A DNA stretch of 64,000 nt from an uncultured Bacteroides sp. (GTDB lineage: Bacteria > Bacteroidota > Bacteroidia > Bacteroidales > Bacteroidaceae), in contig CAAFTU010000109.1 of NCBI GenBank assembly GCA_900766005.1, positions 1-64,000 on the forward strand, written 5' to 3'. Positions 45,339 through 54,416 of this stretch are shown here, one piece after another. A program made the position numbers and the translations under genes. The notes beneath the pieces are model-generated. The model was given only the letters and a program-made list of their open reading frames with translations. It ran no database searches and had not been told where the DNA came from. Position 1 is the stretch's first letter, and every line of letters begins with the position of its first letter.

Positions 45339-48188
45339 ATGAAAACCGATTTGTTAGCAAGCCGTCACATCGGCATTAATGAACAAGACACAGCCGTGAT
45401 GCTCCAGAAAATAGGCGTACGGTCGCTGGATGAACTGATTGATCAAACCATTCCCGCCAACATCCGCTTAAAAGAGCCGTTGGGTTTGAATGCCCCGTTG
45501 ACGGAATATGAATTTGCCAAGCACATCTCATCGCTGGCAAGCAAGAACAAACTGTTTACTACCTACATCGGTCAGGGATGGTATAACACCATTACACCGG
45601 CTGTGATTCAGCGCAATGTGTTTGAAAACCCCGTATGGTACACTTCTTACACACCTTATCAGACTGAGGTTTCCCAAGGCCGCCTGGAAGCATTGATGAA
45701 CTTCCAGACTGTCATCAGTGACCTCACTGCCATGCCGCTCGCCAATTGTTCATTGCTTGATGAAGGTACGGCTGCTGCAGAAGCGGTGACCATGATGTAC
45801 AGCCTGCGTTCACGCGCCCAGCAGAAAGCCGGAGTGAACGTGGTATTTGTAGACGAGCAGATTTTCCCTCAGACACTGGCTGTGATGACCACCCGGGCTG
45901 TGCCCCAGGGCATCGAACTGCGCGTGGGAAAATACAGCGAATTTGAATTTACTCCCGACGTGTTTGCCTGCGTGCTGCAGTATCCCAATGCGAGCGGAAG
46001 TGCAGAGGAATATGCTGCCTTTACCCAAAAAGCTCACGAAGCAGACTGCAAAGTGGCGGTGGCAGCCGACATCCTCAGTCTGGCTCTGCTCACTCCTCCG
46101 GGAGAATGGGGAGCAGACATCGTGTTCGGAAGCAGCCAGCGACTGGGTACACCGATGTTTTATGGCGGTCCGTCGGCAGCTTATTTCGCTACCCGCGATG
46201 AGTACAAGCGGAATATGCCGGGACGCATCATCGGATGGTCGAAAGATAAATACGGCAAGCTGTGCTACCGGATGGCGCTGCAGACCCGTGAACAGCACAT
46301 CAAACGCGAAAAGGCTACATCGAACATCTGTACGGCCCAGGCCCTGCTTGCCACGATGGCCGGATTCTATGCGGTGTATCACGGACAGGAAGGCATCCTC
46401 AACATTGCTTCCCGCATCCACAGCATTGCGGTCTATCTGGACAAAGAAGTACAGAAATTCGGCTATCGCCAGTTGAATGAGCAATATTTTGACACCCTGC
46501 GCTTTGAACTGCCCGGACAGCTGTCGGCCCAGCAGATCCGCACCATTGCCTTGAGCAAGGAAGTGAATCTGCGCTATTATGACAACGGCGATGTGGGTTT
46601 CAGCATTGACGAAACCACTGATATCGCTGCAGCAAGTACGCTGCTTTCCATCTTTGCCATTGCCGCAGGAAAAGATTATCAGAAAATAGAAGACATTGCT
46701 GAACAGTGCATCATTCGGCCGTCGCTGAAGCGCACCTCTTCCTTCCTCACGCACGAAGTGTTCAATAAGTATCACACGGAAACGGAAATGATGCGCTATA
46801 TCAAGCGCTTGGACCGCAAAGATATTTCCCTCACTCACTCGATGATTTCATTGGGATCGTGCACCATGAAGCTGAATGCCGCAGCTGAAATGCTTCCGCT
46901 GAGTTGTGCCGGATTTATGGAAATGCACCCGCTGGTGCCCGAAGACCAGGCTGCCGGCTATCGCGAACTGATTCACAACTTAAGTGAAGACTTGAAAATC
47001 ATCACTGGATTTGCTGGGGTGAGCCTGCAGCCCAACTCGGGTGCTGCCGGCGAATATACCGGACTGCGCGTTATCCGGGCTTACCTGGAACATATCGGAC
47101 AGGGACACCGCAACAAGATTCTGATTCCGGCCTCTGCCCACGGCACCAACCCGGCTTCAGCTGTCCAGGCAGGATTCACCACGGTGACCTGTGCCTGCGA
47201 TGAACATGGCAATGTAGACATGGACGATTTGCGGGCCAAAGCCGAAGAAAACAAAGACGACCTGGCTGCGCTGATGATTACCTATCCGTCTACACACGGT
47301 ATCTTCGAAACGGAAATCAAGGAAATTTGCCGCATCATCCATGCCTGCGGCGCGCAAGTATATATGGACGGTGCCAACATGAATGCGCAGGTGGGGCTCA
47401 CCAACCCAGGATTCATCGGTGCAGACGTGTGCCACCTCAACTTGCACAAGACATTCGCTTCGCCTCACGGCGGTGGCGGTCCGGGTGTGGGTCCTATCTG
47501 TGTGGCCGAACATCTGGTGCCTTTCCTCCCGGGACACAGCATCTTCTGCAACACGCAGAACCAGGTAGCTTCTGCTCCGTTTGGCAGTGCAGGTATTTTG
47601 CCGATCACCTACGGATACATCCGCATGATGGGTGCTGAAGGCTTGACGAAAGCCACGAAAGCAGCCATCCTCAACGCCAACTACCTGGCAGCCTGTCTGA
47701 AGGACACTTACGGCATCGTTTACCGGGGAGCCAACGGCTTCGTGGGACACGAAATGATTTTGGAATGCCGCAAGATTCATGAGGAAACGGGTATCTCCGA
47801 AAATGACATCGCCAAACGCCTGATGGACTACGGCTATCATGCGCCTACGCTTTCCTTCCCTGTGCACGGCACTCTGATGATTGAGCCTACCGAAAGCGAA
47901 AGCTTAGCCGAGCTGAACAACTTCGTGGATGTGATGCTCAACATCTGGAAGGAAATTGAGGAGGTGAAGAACGGGGAAGCCGACAAGGAAGACAATGTGC
48001 TGATTAATGCACCTCACCCCGAGTATGAGATTGTGAACGACAACTGGGAGCACTCATACACCCGTGCAAAAGCTGCCTACCCGATTGAAAGTGTGCGTGA
48101 AAACAAGTTCTGGGTGAACGTGGCACGTGTAGACAACACACTGGGCGACCGCAAGTTGCTGCCTACCCGCTACGGCACATTCGACTGA
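45339..48188 (+). CDS. gcvP: Glycine dehydrogenase (decarboxylating), fused P-protein
   Basis: 949 aa, full length for the single-chain form with both halves: N-terminal ASRHIGINEQDTAVMLQKIG, and the C-terminal half with the PLP site HLNLHKTFASPHGGGGPGVG (K704). It decarboxylates glycine in the glycine cleavage system and passes the aminomethyl group to GcvH. No gcvH or gcvT is in this window. It starts 53 nt after the metallo-hydrolase and ends before a strong terminator. Confidence 0.97.
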   Translation: MKTDLLASRHIGINEQDTAVMLQKIGVRSLDELIDQTIPANIRLKEPLGLNAPLTEYEFAKHISSLASKNKLFTTYIGQGWYNTITPAVIQRNVFENPVWYTSYTPYQTEVSQGRLEALMNFQTVISDLTAMPLANCSLLDEGTAAAEAVTMMYSLRSRAQQKAGVNVVFVDEQIFPQTLAVMTTRAVPQGIELRVGKYSEFEFTPDVFACVLQYPNASGSAEEYAAFTQKAHEADCKVAVAADILSLALLTPPGEWGADIVFGSSQRLGTPMFYGGPSAAYFATRDEYKRNMPGRIIGWSKDKYGKLCYRMALQTREQHIKREKATSNICTAQALLATMAGFYAVYHGQEGILNIASRIHSIAVYLDKEVQKFGYRQLNEQYFDTLRFELPGQLSAQQIRTIALSKEVNLRYYDNGDVGFSIDETTDIAAASTLLSIFAIAAGKDYQKIEDIAEQCIIRPSLKRTSSFLTHEVFNKYHTETEMMRYIKRLDRKDISLTHSMISLGSCTMKLNAAAEMLPLSCAGFMEMHPLVPEDQAAGYRELIHNLSEDLKIITGFAGVSLQPNSGAAGEYTGLRVIRAYLEHIGQGHRNKILIPASAHGTNPASAVQAGFTTVTCACDEHGNVDMDDLRAKAEENKDDLAALMITYPSTHGIFETEIKEICRIIHACGAQVYMDGANMNAQVGLTNPGFIGADVCHLNLHKTFASPHGGGGPGVGPICVAEHLVPFLPGHSIFCNTQNQVASAPFGSAGILPITYGYIRMMGAEGLTKATKAAILNANYLAACLKDTYGIVYRGANGFVGHEMILECRKIHEETGISENDIAKRLMDYGYHAPTLSFPVHGTLMIEPTESESLAELNNFVDVMLNIWKEIEEVKNGEADKEDNVLINAPHPEYEIVNDNWEHSYTRAKAAYPIESVRENKFWVNVARVDNTLGDRKLLPTRYGTFD

Positions 48189-48214
48189 TTTTATGCTGCT
48201 ACTAAATAATAGAA

Positions 48215-48311
48215 AGCAGCTGTAAAATCAGGAAGTACCTGTAGAAACAGAGAGAGTACCTTGCAATTTAGAGAGCTGATGTAAAATTAGATAGTAGCTG
48301 TAGAATTAGAA
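48215..48311. repeat. 19-21-bp degenerate tandem repeat, five copies
   Basis: Units start at 48215, 48234, 48255, 48274 and 48293, of the form AGTAGCTGTAGAATTAGAx. Lies just after the gcvP stop. Confidence 0.9.
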
Positions 48312-48351
48312 AAAGATAATAACAAGAAAACAATCAGAAAGCAACAATAAA

Positions 48352-48386
48352 AATAACCCCTGCCAACGGATGCGGCAGGGGTTATT
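48352..48386. terminator. Bidirectional terminator between gcvP and nitroreductase
   Basis: AATAACCCCTGCC (48352-48364) and GGCAGGGGTTATT (48374-48386) are perfect 13-bp arms with a 9-nt loop. Confidence 0.9.
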
Positions 48387-48478
48387 TTCTATAAGACATT
48401 CTGCAAGATACTCTGCAAATATTATGCAAGATATTCTATCAGACATTCACCCGAAAAACCGGTAAATGATTCTTCTCT

Positions 48479-49048
48479 TTACTTCACCAAGGTTACAATG
48501 CCCTCCTTGATGTGCTTTTCTTTCAAAGACACCTGAGGATCGGCATAGCCCAAAGCAACACAGCCATATACCTGATGATGCTCAGGCACCCCCAATGACG
48601 TGATAAAAGCACGCACTTCAGGATCATTGCAGGTAGTGCCCAGCTGATTGATCCAGCAGGAAGAAATGCCCAGCGACTGCGCCGCCAAAAACATATTTTC
48701 AATGGCACACGCACAGTCCATCGGAGCCCACCATTGGGTCGGTTCGTTGGATACAATCACCAGTGAAGGTGCATGATAATAGCAGCAGTATGTTTCACTA
48801 TGACCGCGCTCCTGCAAACGTGCATCCTCACTCTTGGCAAAGGCCCCTTTGATGTGCTTATTCAGTTCCGCCAGTTTGTCCTGATTCTGAATAGCCGTAA
48901 AATGCCACGTCTCGTAATGCATCCCGTTGGGTGCATAGGCACCTGCTTCTACAATGGCCATCAGGTCTTCTTCTGACAGCTGACGGTCGGTATAGGCCCG
49001 TACACTGCGACGCGCCTTGATATTTTCCAAAACTTCATTTGTTTTCAT
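48479..49048 (-). CDS. Nitroreductase family protein
   Basis: 189-aa FMN-dependent oxidoreductase. It begins NEVLENIKARRSVRAYTDRQ (FMN phosphate-binding RRSVR) and has EAGAYAPNGMHYETWHF, then IENMFLAAQSLGISSCWINQ near the middle. Members reduce nitro compounds, flavins or quinones; this substrate is unknown. Monocistronic. Confidence 0.92.
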   Translation of the reverse strand: MKTNEVLENIKARRSVRAYTDRQLSEEDLMAIVEAGAYAPNGMHYETWHFTAIQNQDKLAELNKHIKGAFAKSEDARLQERGHSETYCCYYHAPSLVIVSNEPTQWWAPMDCACAIENMFLAAQSLGISSCWINQLGTTCNDPEVRAFITSLGVPEHHQVYGCVALGYADPQVSLKEKHIKEGIVTLVK

Positions 49049-49128
49049 CCTGTCCTCTCCTATATATAAAAACGGGGTTGATAAACCCTCATTCTATTTT
49101 GTACAACAATATACTAATTTGCACAGAA

Positions 49129-50214
49129 CTAGCGTTTCACCAGCCCGATTTTAGCATTCAGCTTGAAATAATACACCCCGTTTTCTTTCTCCAGAAAACC
49201 GTACTTATCCTTGTCCACCGAACCCTTTTCAAAACGCGAATTCAGGAAAAGGAAATCTTCCATCACCTGCTTCTGCGACTTATGATAACCAATCACCTTT
49301 CCGCTGCCATCCACCAGCAGAATGCCTTCCACGGCCGAATCCTGCCCGTTGTAAATCTTGGCCGGACGCATGCCCAAGGCCAACGCCATCAGAAACTGCT
49401 TCACTTTAAATTCATAGAAGCGATGCTTGTTGATCAGTTCGTCTTTAATCTTCAGCGGATTGATCTGCTTGATAACCTCTGTCAGTTCGCTCACACGCGT
49501 AATGCCATCCAAGTGCATAATACGCACCATCTCGGCCAGCACACGAGGGAAATGCAAATCAATCATCAGCAGATTGCTCCGGAACACCCGATCGGCCACA
49601 TCCGAATACTTCAGCACACCGCCCAGCCGCTCAATCATCATCATGCGCTCGGCCACTTCATTGGGCGATTCGGGCAAAGCATTGATTTTGTTTACCGTGG
49701 GAGTAGCAAACTTGATGCCGCTCTGCTCGAGCTTCAAATTAGCCGTCCGTCCCCCGTCGAGCAAAGGATTCATGGCGCTCAAGCGAGAACGTACGTTGAA
49801 ACCCGTAAGCGGAGCCTCGGCATTCCAGAAAGCAACGGAGAAGTCTGTACGGTCGTCGGTCTTCGCCTCCAGGTCGAAGATATTGGCCTCATCCAGAAAC
49901 TCTTCCACCCCATCGGGCGACATCACATCATTGACCGGAGAAGCCTTGACAGCCTGCAAAATCAAATCGGCTACCACACCGAAATCTTCACGCGGCATCG
50001 ACTTCACCCCCGCTTCATTTTCCATGCGTATTACATCCTCTTCAATGTAATATCGCCGCGGACCGTCGTGCTCCTCACGCTGAATCATCGCTACAGGCCA
50101 ACTCGTCTCTCCGGCTTTCGCTTCTTCCGTACCCAACACTACTTTTCCATCTGCCAGCAGGCGGAAGAAAGTATACAGTTCACACCATTCTCTTTTTGTT
50201 GCTTCAAATGCCAT
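49129..50214 (-). CDS. HpaII-family restriction endonuclease-like protein, no methylase nearby
   Basis: 361 aa. I recognise it as the Bacteroidetes protein widely named HpaII family restriction endonuclease (RE_HpaII): opening REWCELYTFFRLLADGKV, then SWPVAMIQREEHDGPRRYYI, KTDDRTDFSVAFWNAEAPLT, SAMNPLLDGGRTANLKLEQS and YHKSQKQVMEDFLFLN. HpaII cuts CCGG. No DNA methyltransferase is within the window, so either the partner is elsewhere or the protein no longer cuts. Flanked by housekeeping genes in the same orientation; 43 nt after the IMPACT-family gene. Confidence 0.75.
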   Translation of the reverse strand: MAFEATKREWCELYTFFRLLADGKVVLGTEEAKAGETSWPVAMIQREEHDGPRRYYIEEDVIRMENEAGVKSMPREDFGVVADLILQAVKASPVNDVMSPDGVEEFLDEANIFDLEAKTDDRTDFSVAFWNAEAPLTGFNVRSRLSAMNPLLDGGRTANLKLEQSGIKFATPTVNKINALPESPNEVAERMMMIERLGGVLKYSDVADRVFRSNLLMIDLHFPRVLAEMVRIMHLDGITRVSELTEVIKQINPLKIKDELINKHRFYEFKVKQFLMALALGMRPAKIYNGQDSAVEGILLVDGSGKVIGYHKSQKQVMEDFLFLNSRFEKGSVDKDKYGFLEKENGVYYFKLNAKIGLVKR

Positions 50215-50257
50215 ATATTTTTGCTTCTTTATATTACCTTTTTGTTACTTTATGCCA

Positions 50258-50881
50258 TCACCAGGGGGTATCTTCCTCCTCACCGGTGAAGCGCAGCGTT
50301 TCCACCTTTTCGAGCCGTGCTCTCAGCTTGGGCATCATCGAACGGCGGATACGCAATGTCATACTACAATCCATGTCATACGCCTGCTCCAGAATTTCCG
50401 GCTCCTCCTCCTTCACAATGCGCATCACATCATTCATAAACGGATACTCAAACATCACAGACACATCCTCATCCACCGTTTTCTCAATCACAGTCGCTGC
50501 AGCTATGGCCTCAGCCGCTGCAGCACGATAGGCGACAATCAAGCCGCTGGTGCCTAACTTAATCCCGCCAAAATAGCGGACCACAATAATCAAGATATCC
50601 GTTAGTTCATTCGAGTTAATCTGACCCAATATAGGTTTTCCTGCTGTACCGGAAGGTTCACCGTTGTCGTTGGCACGGAAGTCTTTCCGGTCCGATCCGA
50701 GCATATAGGCGTAGCACACATGGCGAGCATCATAATACTTCTTCTGATACGTTTCAAGATGCGCCTTTACCTCGCCAAGCGTTCGCACCGGAAGTGCGAT
50801 GGCGATAAACTTACTCCGCTTCTCGGTATATATGCCTTCCGCAGGTTCAGCAATTGTTTTGTAAATATCTTCAGCAGTCAT
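50258..50881 (-). CDS. YigZ/IMPACT family protein
   Basis: 207 aa. N-terminal UPF0029 domain with YTEKRSKFIAIALPVRTLGE, YDARHVCYAYMLG, DNGEPSGTAGKPIL and VVRYFGGIKLGTSGLIVAY, the hallmark of the family; the C-terminal DUF1949-type domain follows. Eukaryotic IMPACT affects translational control; the bacterial role is unclear. Upstream of the HpaII-like gene, probably co-transcribed. Confidence 0.92.
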   Translation of the reverse strand: MTAEDIYKTIAEPAEGIYTEKRSKFIAIALPVRTLGEVKAHLETYQKKYYDARHVCYAYMLGSDRKDFRANDNGEPSGTAGKPILGQINSNELTDILIIVVRYFGGIKLGTSGLIVAYRAAAAEAIAAATVIEKTVDEDVSVMFEYPFMNDVMRIVKEEEPEILEQAYDMDCSMTLRIRRSMMPKLRARLEKVETLRFTGEEEDTPW

Positions 50882-51234
50882 GAGCGCAAAGATACGGCTT
50901 TAATTTCTTTTCTCCGAAAAGTTTAAAAACTAATTTTGTAACGAATCGTCACACCATGCCCGATACGCTACACAAGCCTTTCGGCTGTAACACGGCAGCC
51001 ACATTCCCTCCAGGCCCAAAAACAAAAGAGAGTGTATCGTTTACGCGACACACCCTCCCAAACACATTCATCAAAAAAACAGACTCTTCTGTCCTGACGT
51101 ACTTAGGCTTTCACAAGTGAAGTACCATCTTTTTTAATTAATCTTATATCTAATACTATGAAAAACACACTATGATAACAGCTGAAAAAAGAGAAATGTT
51201 CACAAGTCTAAGCCTTTTTTGTAGTTAAAAGAAG
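50882..51234. other. Intergenic region with terminator
   Basis: No gene. It holds the pabC/pabB operon terminator (51018-51057) and, toward 50882, the presumed promoter of the IMPACT gene. Confidence 0.5.
51018..51057 (-). terminator. Probable terminator after pabC
   Basis: Hairpin 51028-51039 with 51046-51057 (12 bp with two mismatches); on the minus strand it is followed by a T-rich run (complement of 51018-51027). Confidence 0.6.
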
Positions 51235-51831
51235 TTATAGTACCCCATAAAGATTATCTGCAGGTAAACAAAGACTTCCCCAGTCGATCATTGCATTAAA
51301 AATCATTATTTTAGAATAACGTCCCAAGTCGTCCACAAGTATGTCCTTCTCTTCTATCACCTGATGCTCAATCAAAAAGGCCCGCATGGTGCCCTTGAGC
51401 AAGGGGTGCAACGGAGTATACCATTTTTGCCCGTCAAAAAAGGCAACATTGCCGATGGAAGTATCCGTCAGGCGCCCGTCTTTCACAATCAGCACATCAT
51501 CAGCCCCGTCGCGCCGGGCATAGAGGCGGTTCAACCCCTCCCGGTCCGTACTCTTATAGGTATAGTCAACGGCATCATCCACCACCAGACGCAACGTGTT
51601 CACCTGCCGCATCTGATAGGGAGTGTAAGTTACCTCCTCTATCTCCCGGCCATAAACAATGCGGCACTTGAAAATCCCCTTTTCAGACGGCACGGCAACC
51701 ACCTGCTTCAAATCAACAGGAGGCTCCTCCTTCCAAAAAGCAGCGCGCGTACGGTTGCAGCGCTCCGTGTGCTGACGCAACCGGCAAATCCTGCCGTCTT
51801 CTATCCGTATCGACTCAATAAATCGGCACAT
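51235..51831 (-). CDS. pabC: Aminotransferase class IV, probable 4-amino-4-deoxychorismate lyase
   Basis: 198-aa fold-type IV PLP enzyme: YTYKSTDREGLNRLYARRDG (Lys and Arg of the site), DVLIVKDGRLTDTSIGNVAF and YTPLHPLLKGTMRAFLIEHQ. It overlaps the end of pabB by 17 nt, which strongly supports the pabB-pabC pairing: it would split aminodeoxychorismate into p-aminobenzoate and pyruvate for folate synthesis. It is short for the family (usually about 270) but complete for the compact Bacteroides form. Confidence 0.85.
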   Translation of the reverse strand: MCRFIESIRIEDGRICRLRQHTERCNRTRAAFWKEEPPVDLKQVVAVPSEKGIFKCRIVYGREIEEVTYTPYQMRQVNTLRLVVDDAVDYTYKSTDREGLNRLYARRDGADDVLIVKDGRLTDTSIGNVAFFDGQKWYTPLHPLLKGTMRAFLIEHQVIEEKDILVDDLGRYSKIMIFNAMIDWGSLCLPADNLYGVL

Positions 51832-52816
51832 ATACCTTCTGTTTCATCTCGTTATATTCACTCAGCGCATCGCTCTGACAAGTAATTCCACCGCCGCTCT
51901 TGAAGAAAAGATGATTGTCCCGCTGCTCCACGAAACGAATCATGACCGCACTGTCCAGATTCTCTCCGTCAAAATAGCCCATGATGCCCGTGTAAAAGCC
52001 GCGTTCGTACGTTTCAGCTTGCTGAATAATCTCCGTTGTCTTCTTCTTGGGAGCTCCCGTGATAGAACCAGCCGGCAACAGACGGAACAAGAGAGTGCCC
52101 AACTGAGGATAAAAATCGGCCGGCAAGACACCCTGAATCTCCGAGCTCGTCTGCAAGATATCCCCTCGGTTGGTATGCAGCGTATCTATGTAACGGTAGC
52201 GCGACACATGCACCCGGTCGGCTATCATACTCAAATCATTGCGAATCAAATCTACAATGGTGGCATGTTCGGCAGCCTCTTTTTCATCCTCCATCAGACT
52301 CTGGGCAGCGTTGGGCAGAGAGGCATCTATCGTCCCCTTCATCGGATAAGAATAGACCACCCCGTTCTTGATGCGGACAAAGATTTCCGGAGAAAAGACG
52401 GTAAACGCATCTTTCACCCACAACTTATACAGAGCGTGTGAGCGCTCGTAGATAACCTTCAGTGTCAGATTGGTTTCCACCGGAGTCTCACAAGTCAGGT
52501 TGGTCAGGAAGCTGTTTCCCGCCAGGATGTGATTGCGCACAATTTGGAACGACCGCTGATAAGAATCAAACGATTCGGGATAGGTCTGCCAGGAAACGAC
52601 AGAGGCCGGGTGCACCACATCCGCTCCGCTAAGAGCGGCTTCCCTTGCGTTGCTGTAGCCATTGAAATCAAACAGCAGCTCGGCGCTATCCACCGCATCC
52701 GGCTCCTCGATATACGAGGCATCCTGATTATAATTGATTACAAAAATAAAAGGGCGGCGCAAAGCCCCCAGTTCATTCATCCGCTTTACGGACTCCTCTT
52801 TAGTATATAAACGCAT
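51815..52816 (-). CDS. pabB: Aminodeoxychorismate synthase component I
   Basis: 333-aa chorismate-binding enzyme. Conserved sites: SYPMKGTIDASLPNAAQSLM, TIVDLIRNDLSMIADRVHVS and LPAGSITGAPKKKTTEIIQQ, with IMGYFDGENLDSAVMIR near the end. It aminates chorismate for folate. No pabA/trpG glutaminase gene is adjacent, so the subunit must come from elsewhere. The N terminus is short compared with enteric PabB. Confidence 0.9.
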   Translation of the reverse strand: MRLYTKEESVKRMNELGALRRPFIFVINYNQDASYIEEPDAVDSAELLFDFNGYSNAREAALSGADVVHPASVVSWQTYPESFDSYQRSFQIVRNHILAGNSFLTNLTCETPVETNLTLKVIYERSHALYKLWVKDAFTVFSPEIFVRIKNGVVYSYPMKGTIDASLPNAAQSLMEDEKEAAEHATIVDLIRNDLSMIADRVHVSRYRYIDTLHTNRGDILQTSSEIQGVLPADFYPQLGTLLFRLLPAGSITGAPKKKTTEIIQQAETYERGFYTGIMGYFDGENLDSAVMIRFVEQRDNHLFFKSGGGITCQSDALSEYNEMKQKVYVPIY

Positions 52817-52926
52817 AGTTAGTAATCTAAAAACGATATTCTACCCCACAAAAATAGTGAAAAGTAGAACAATAAAACAACGTAAAAGTAAAAAAAAGAC
52901 ATTCCTGCCCTGTAAGCTGTCCCCAT

Positions 52927-52965
52927 AAAAAAAGCAGTTCAGCAAGAATGCTCTTGCCGAACTGC
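52927..52965 (-). terminator. Intrinsic terminator of TPR gene
   Basis: GCAGTTCAGCAAGA (52934-52947) pairs with TCTTGCCGAACTGC (52952-52965) with one mismatch, followed on the minus strand by a T run. Confidence 0.88.
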
Positions 52966-53036
52966 ACAAATCTATAATTTTACCTAATGAACTAGAGTCG
53001 CTTACGCAATAGAATCTCTCTATGCAGACTCAACGA

Positions 53037-53771
53037 TTATTTCATCGCTTCTTTCACTTGAGGAAGCATTGCTTTCACGTTGGCATTTTCAGGAGACACC
53101 TTAGCAGCTTCTTCCAAGTATTCTACAGCTTCTTTGAAGCGAGCATCAGCCTTTGCTTTCTCAGCAGCATACTTGTCAGCATCAGAATTAGCCAAAGGAG
53201 CAGCTACCTTCAAGATGTTAGCACCGTCGTTGTAGCACAAAACACCCAAGCTATACAATGCGTTTGTTTTGTTCTTCTTGTGATCAAAAGTAATCACTTT
53301 CTTGAAGCAGTCTTCAGCCACATCCAGCTTACCAGCCTTTTGAGCTGCCAATCCTTCTTTCAGGAAATGGAAAGTATATTCCTTGATCATTGTCTTGTTA
53401 GTGGGGAATTCCTTCAGACCAGCCTCCAGTGTAGCCACATATTCATCTTTCTTCTTCAGCACTTCCAAAGCCAGCGCTTTACGGGCATAAGCATTGGCCG
53501 TGTTGAATTTCTTTTGAATAGCAATATCGAAATAAGTAACCGCTTCAGCATATTTCTTCACGCCATTGGCAGCAATACCACAATAATAGGCAGTAGCAGA
53601 GTCCTGATTATTAGTCTGCTTCAAATATTCACTGAATTTAGCAAAAGCCACGGCATAGTTTTTAGCGTTGAATGCGTCGTTACCTTCTTTCTTGGTTTGG
53701 TTCGGGTCGGTTTGAGCGAAAAGGTTAGTTGCTGCAATACAAATTGCAAAAAATAGAATTAATTTTTTCAT
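53037..53771 (-). CDS. Secreted tetratricopeptide-repeat protein
   Basis: 244 aa, signal peptide ending NLFAQ. TPR-like helical pairs throughout: EGNDAFNAKNYAVAFAKFSE, IAANGVKKYAEAVTYFDIAI, AYARKALALEVLKKKDEYVA and LDVAEDCFKKVITFDHKKN. Probably a periplasmic scaffold protein; partners unknown. Clear promoter upstream and terminator downstream, so monocistronic. Confidence 0.88.
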   Translation of the reverse strand: MKKLILFFAICIAATNLFAQTDPNQTKKEGNDAFNAKNYAVAFAKFSEYLKQTNNQDSATAYYCGIAANGVKKYAEAVTYFDIAIQKKFNTANAYARKALALEVLKKKDEYVATLEAGLKEFPTNKTMIKEYTFHFLKEGLAAQKAGKLDVAEDCFKKVITFDHKKNKTNALYSLGVLCYNDGANILKVAAPLANSDADKYAAEKAKADARFKEAVEYLEEAAKVSPENANVKAMLPQVKEAMK

Positions 53772-53803
53772 AACTTTAAATGTGTTTTTAGTTGTTTTTC
53801 GCT

Positions 53804-53834
53804 CAAAAATAAATCATATCCCATAAACTCACAA
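53804..53834 (-). promoter_or_regulatory. Promoter of TPR gene
   Basis: Minus strand TATTTTTG (53804-53811) with TTG (53832-53834) 20 nt upstream; 33 nt before the ATG. Confidence 0.7.
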
Positions 53835-54043
53835 CCCTATTTACTATTTTTGATTTTTTTGAAATTAAAATAACATTTGTTATTTCTTCGTAAATAGCGC
53901 CAAATTTCAGCCTGAATAATTTGCAAAACTGAATCATTTTTTCAATACACCCGTGCATTTTAAATAAAGCCTTACTCTTAAAAAACAAGGAATGTTTCGA
54001 TACAACACAGCATTCAACACACTCTTTTAACATAGCTGTAACG
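53835..54043. other. Intergenic region before the GH27 remnant
   Basis: AT-rich, no gene recognised. Confidence 0.4.
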
Positions 54044-54400
54044 AAGAGAATAGACTACTGCAGTGCCGGACAGCAACTGGATTTAGACGAGCTGACCCGC
54101 TCATGGCGCATCAGTCCAGACATCTATCCGGCATGGGAATCGGTGAAATATATCATTGACAAGAACCTCTATCTCGCAGCTTACGCCGGTGAAGGCCACT
54201 ACAACGACATGGACATGCTTGAAATAGGACGCGGACTCACACCTGCTGAAAAATACTGAGCTCATCGCCCTCAACCAAGACCCGCTGGGCCTGCAGGCTC
54301 ACGTAGCCATGCGATGCGGCGAAGGGATTGTTTTACTTTGTCTCCCTTATCTGCCAGCACGGCTTCTACCCATGAGTGAATTACCCGAAATGCCTAATTA
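54044..54400 (+). pseudogene. GH27 alpha-galactosidase, C-terminal remnant
   Basis: Plus-strand fragments match GH27: RSWRISPDIYPAWESVKYII, then KNLYLAAYAGEGHYNDMDML and EIGRGLTPAE. The frame then shifts and jumps to NTELIALNQDPLGLQAHVA, missing about 40 residues that normally lie between (the LWCMMSSPLLIG segment). No start and no N-terminal catalytic part are present. Remaining length about 100 codons. Confidence 0.85.
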
Positions 54401-54416
54401 GAAGCAGGGGTAAGCG

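Noticed and set aside
25798..48311. Repeats as a CRISPR array
   Set aside because: Units are contiguous or degenerate with no regular unique spacers and no cas genes are present.
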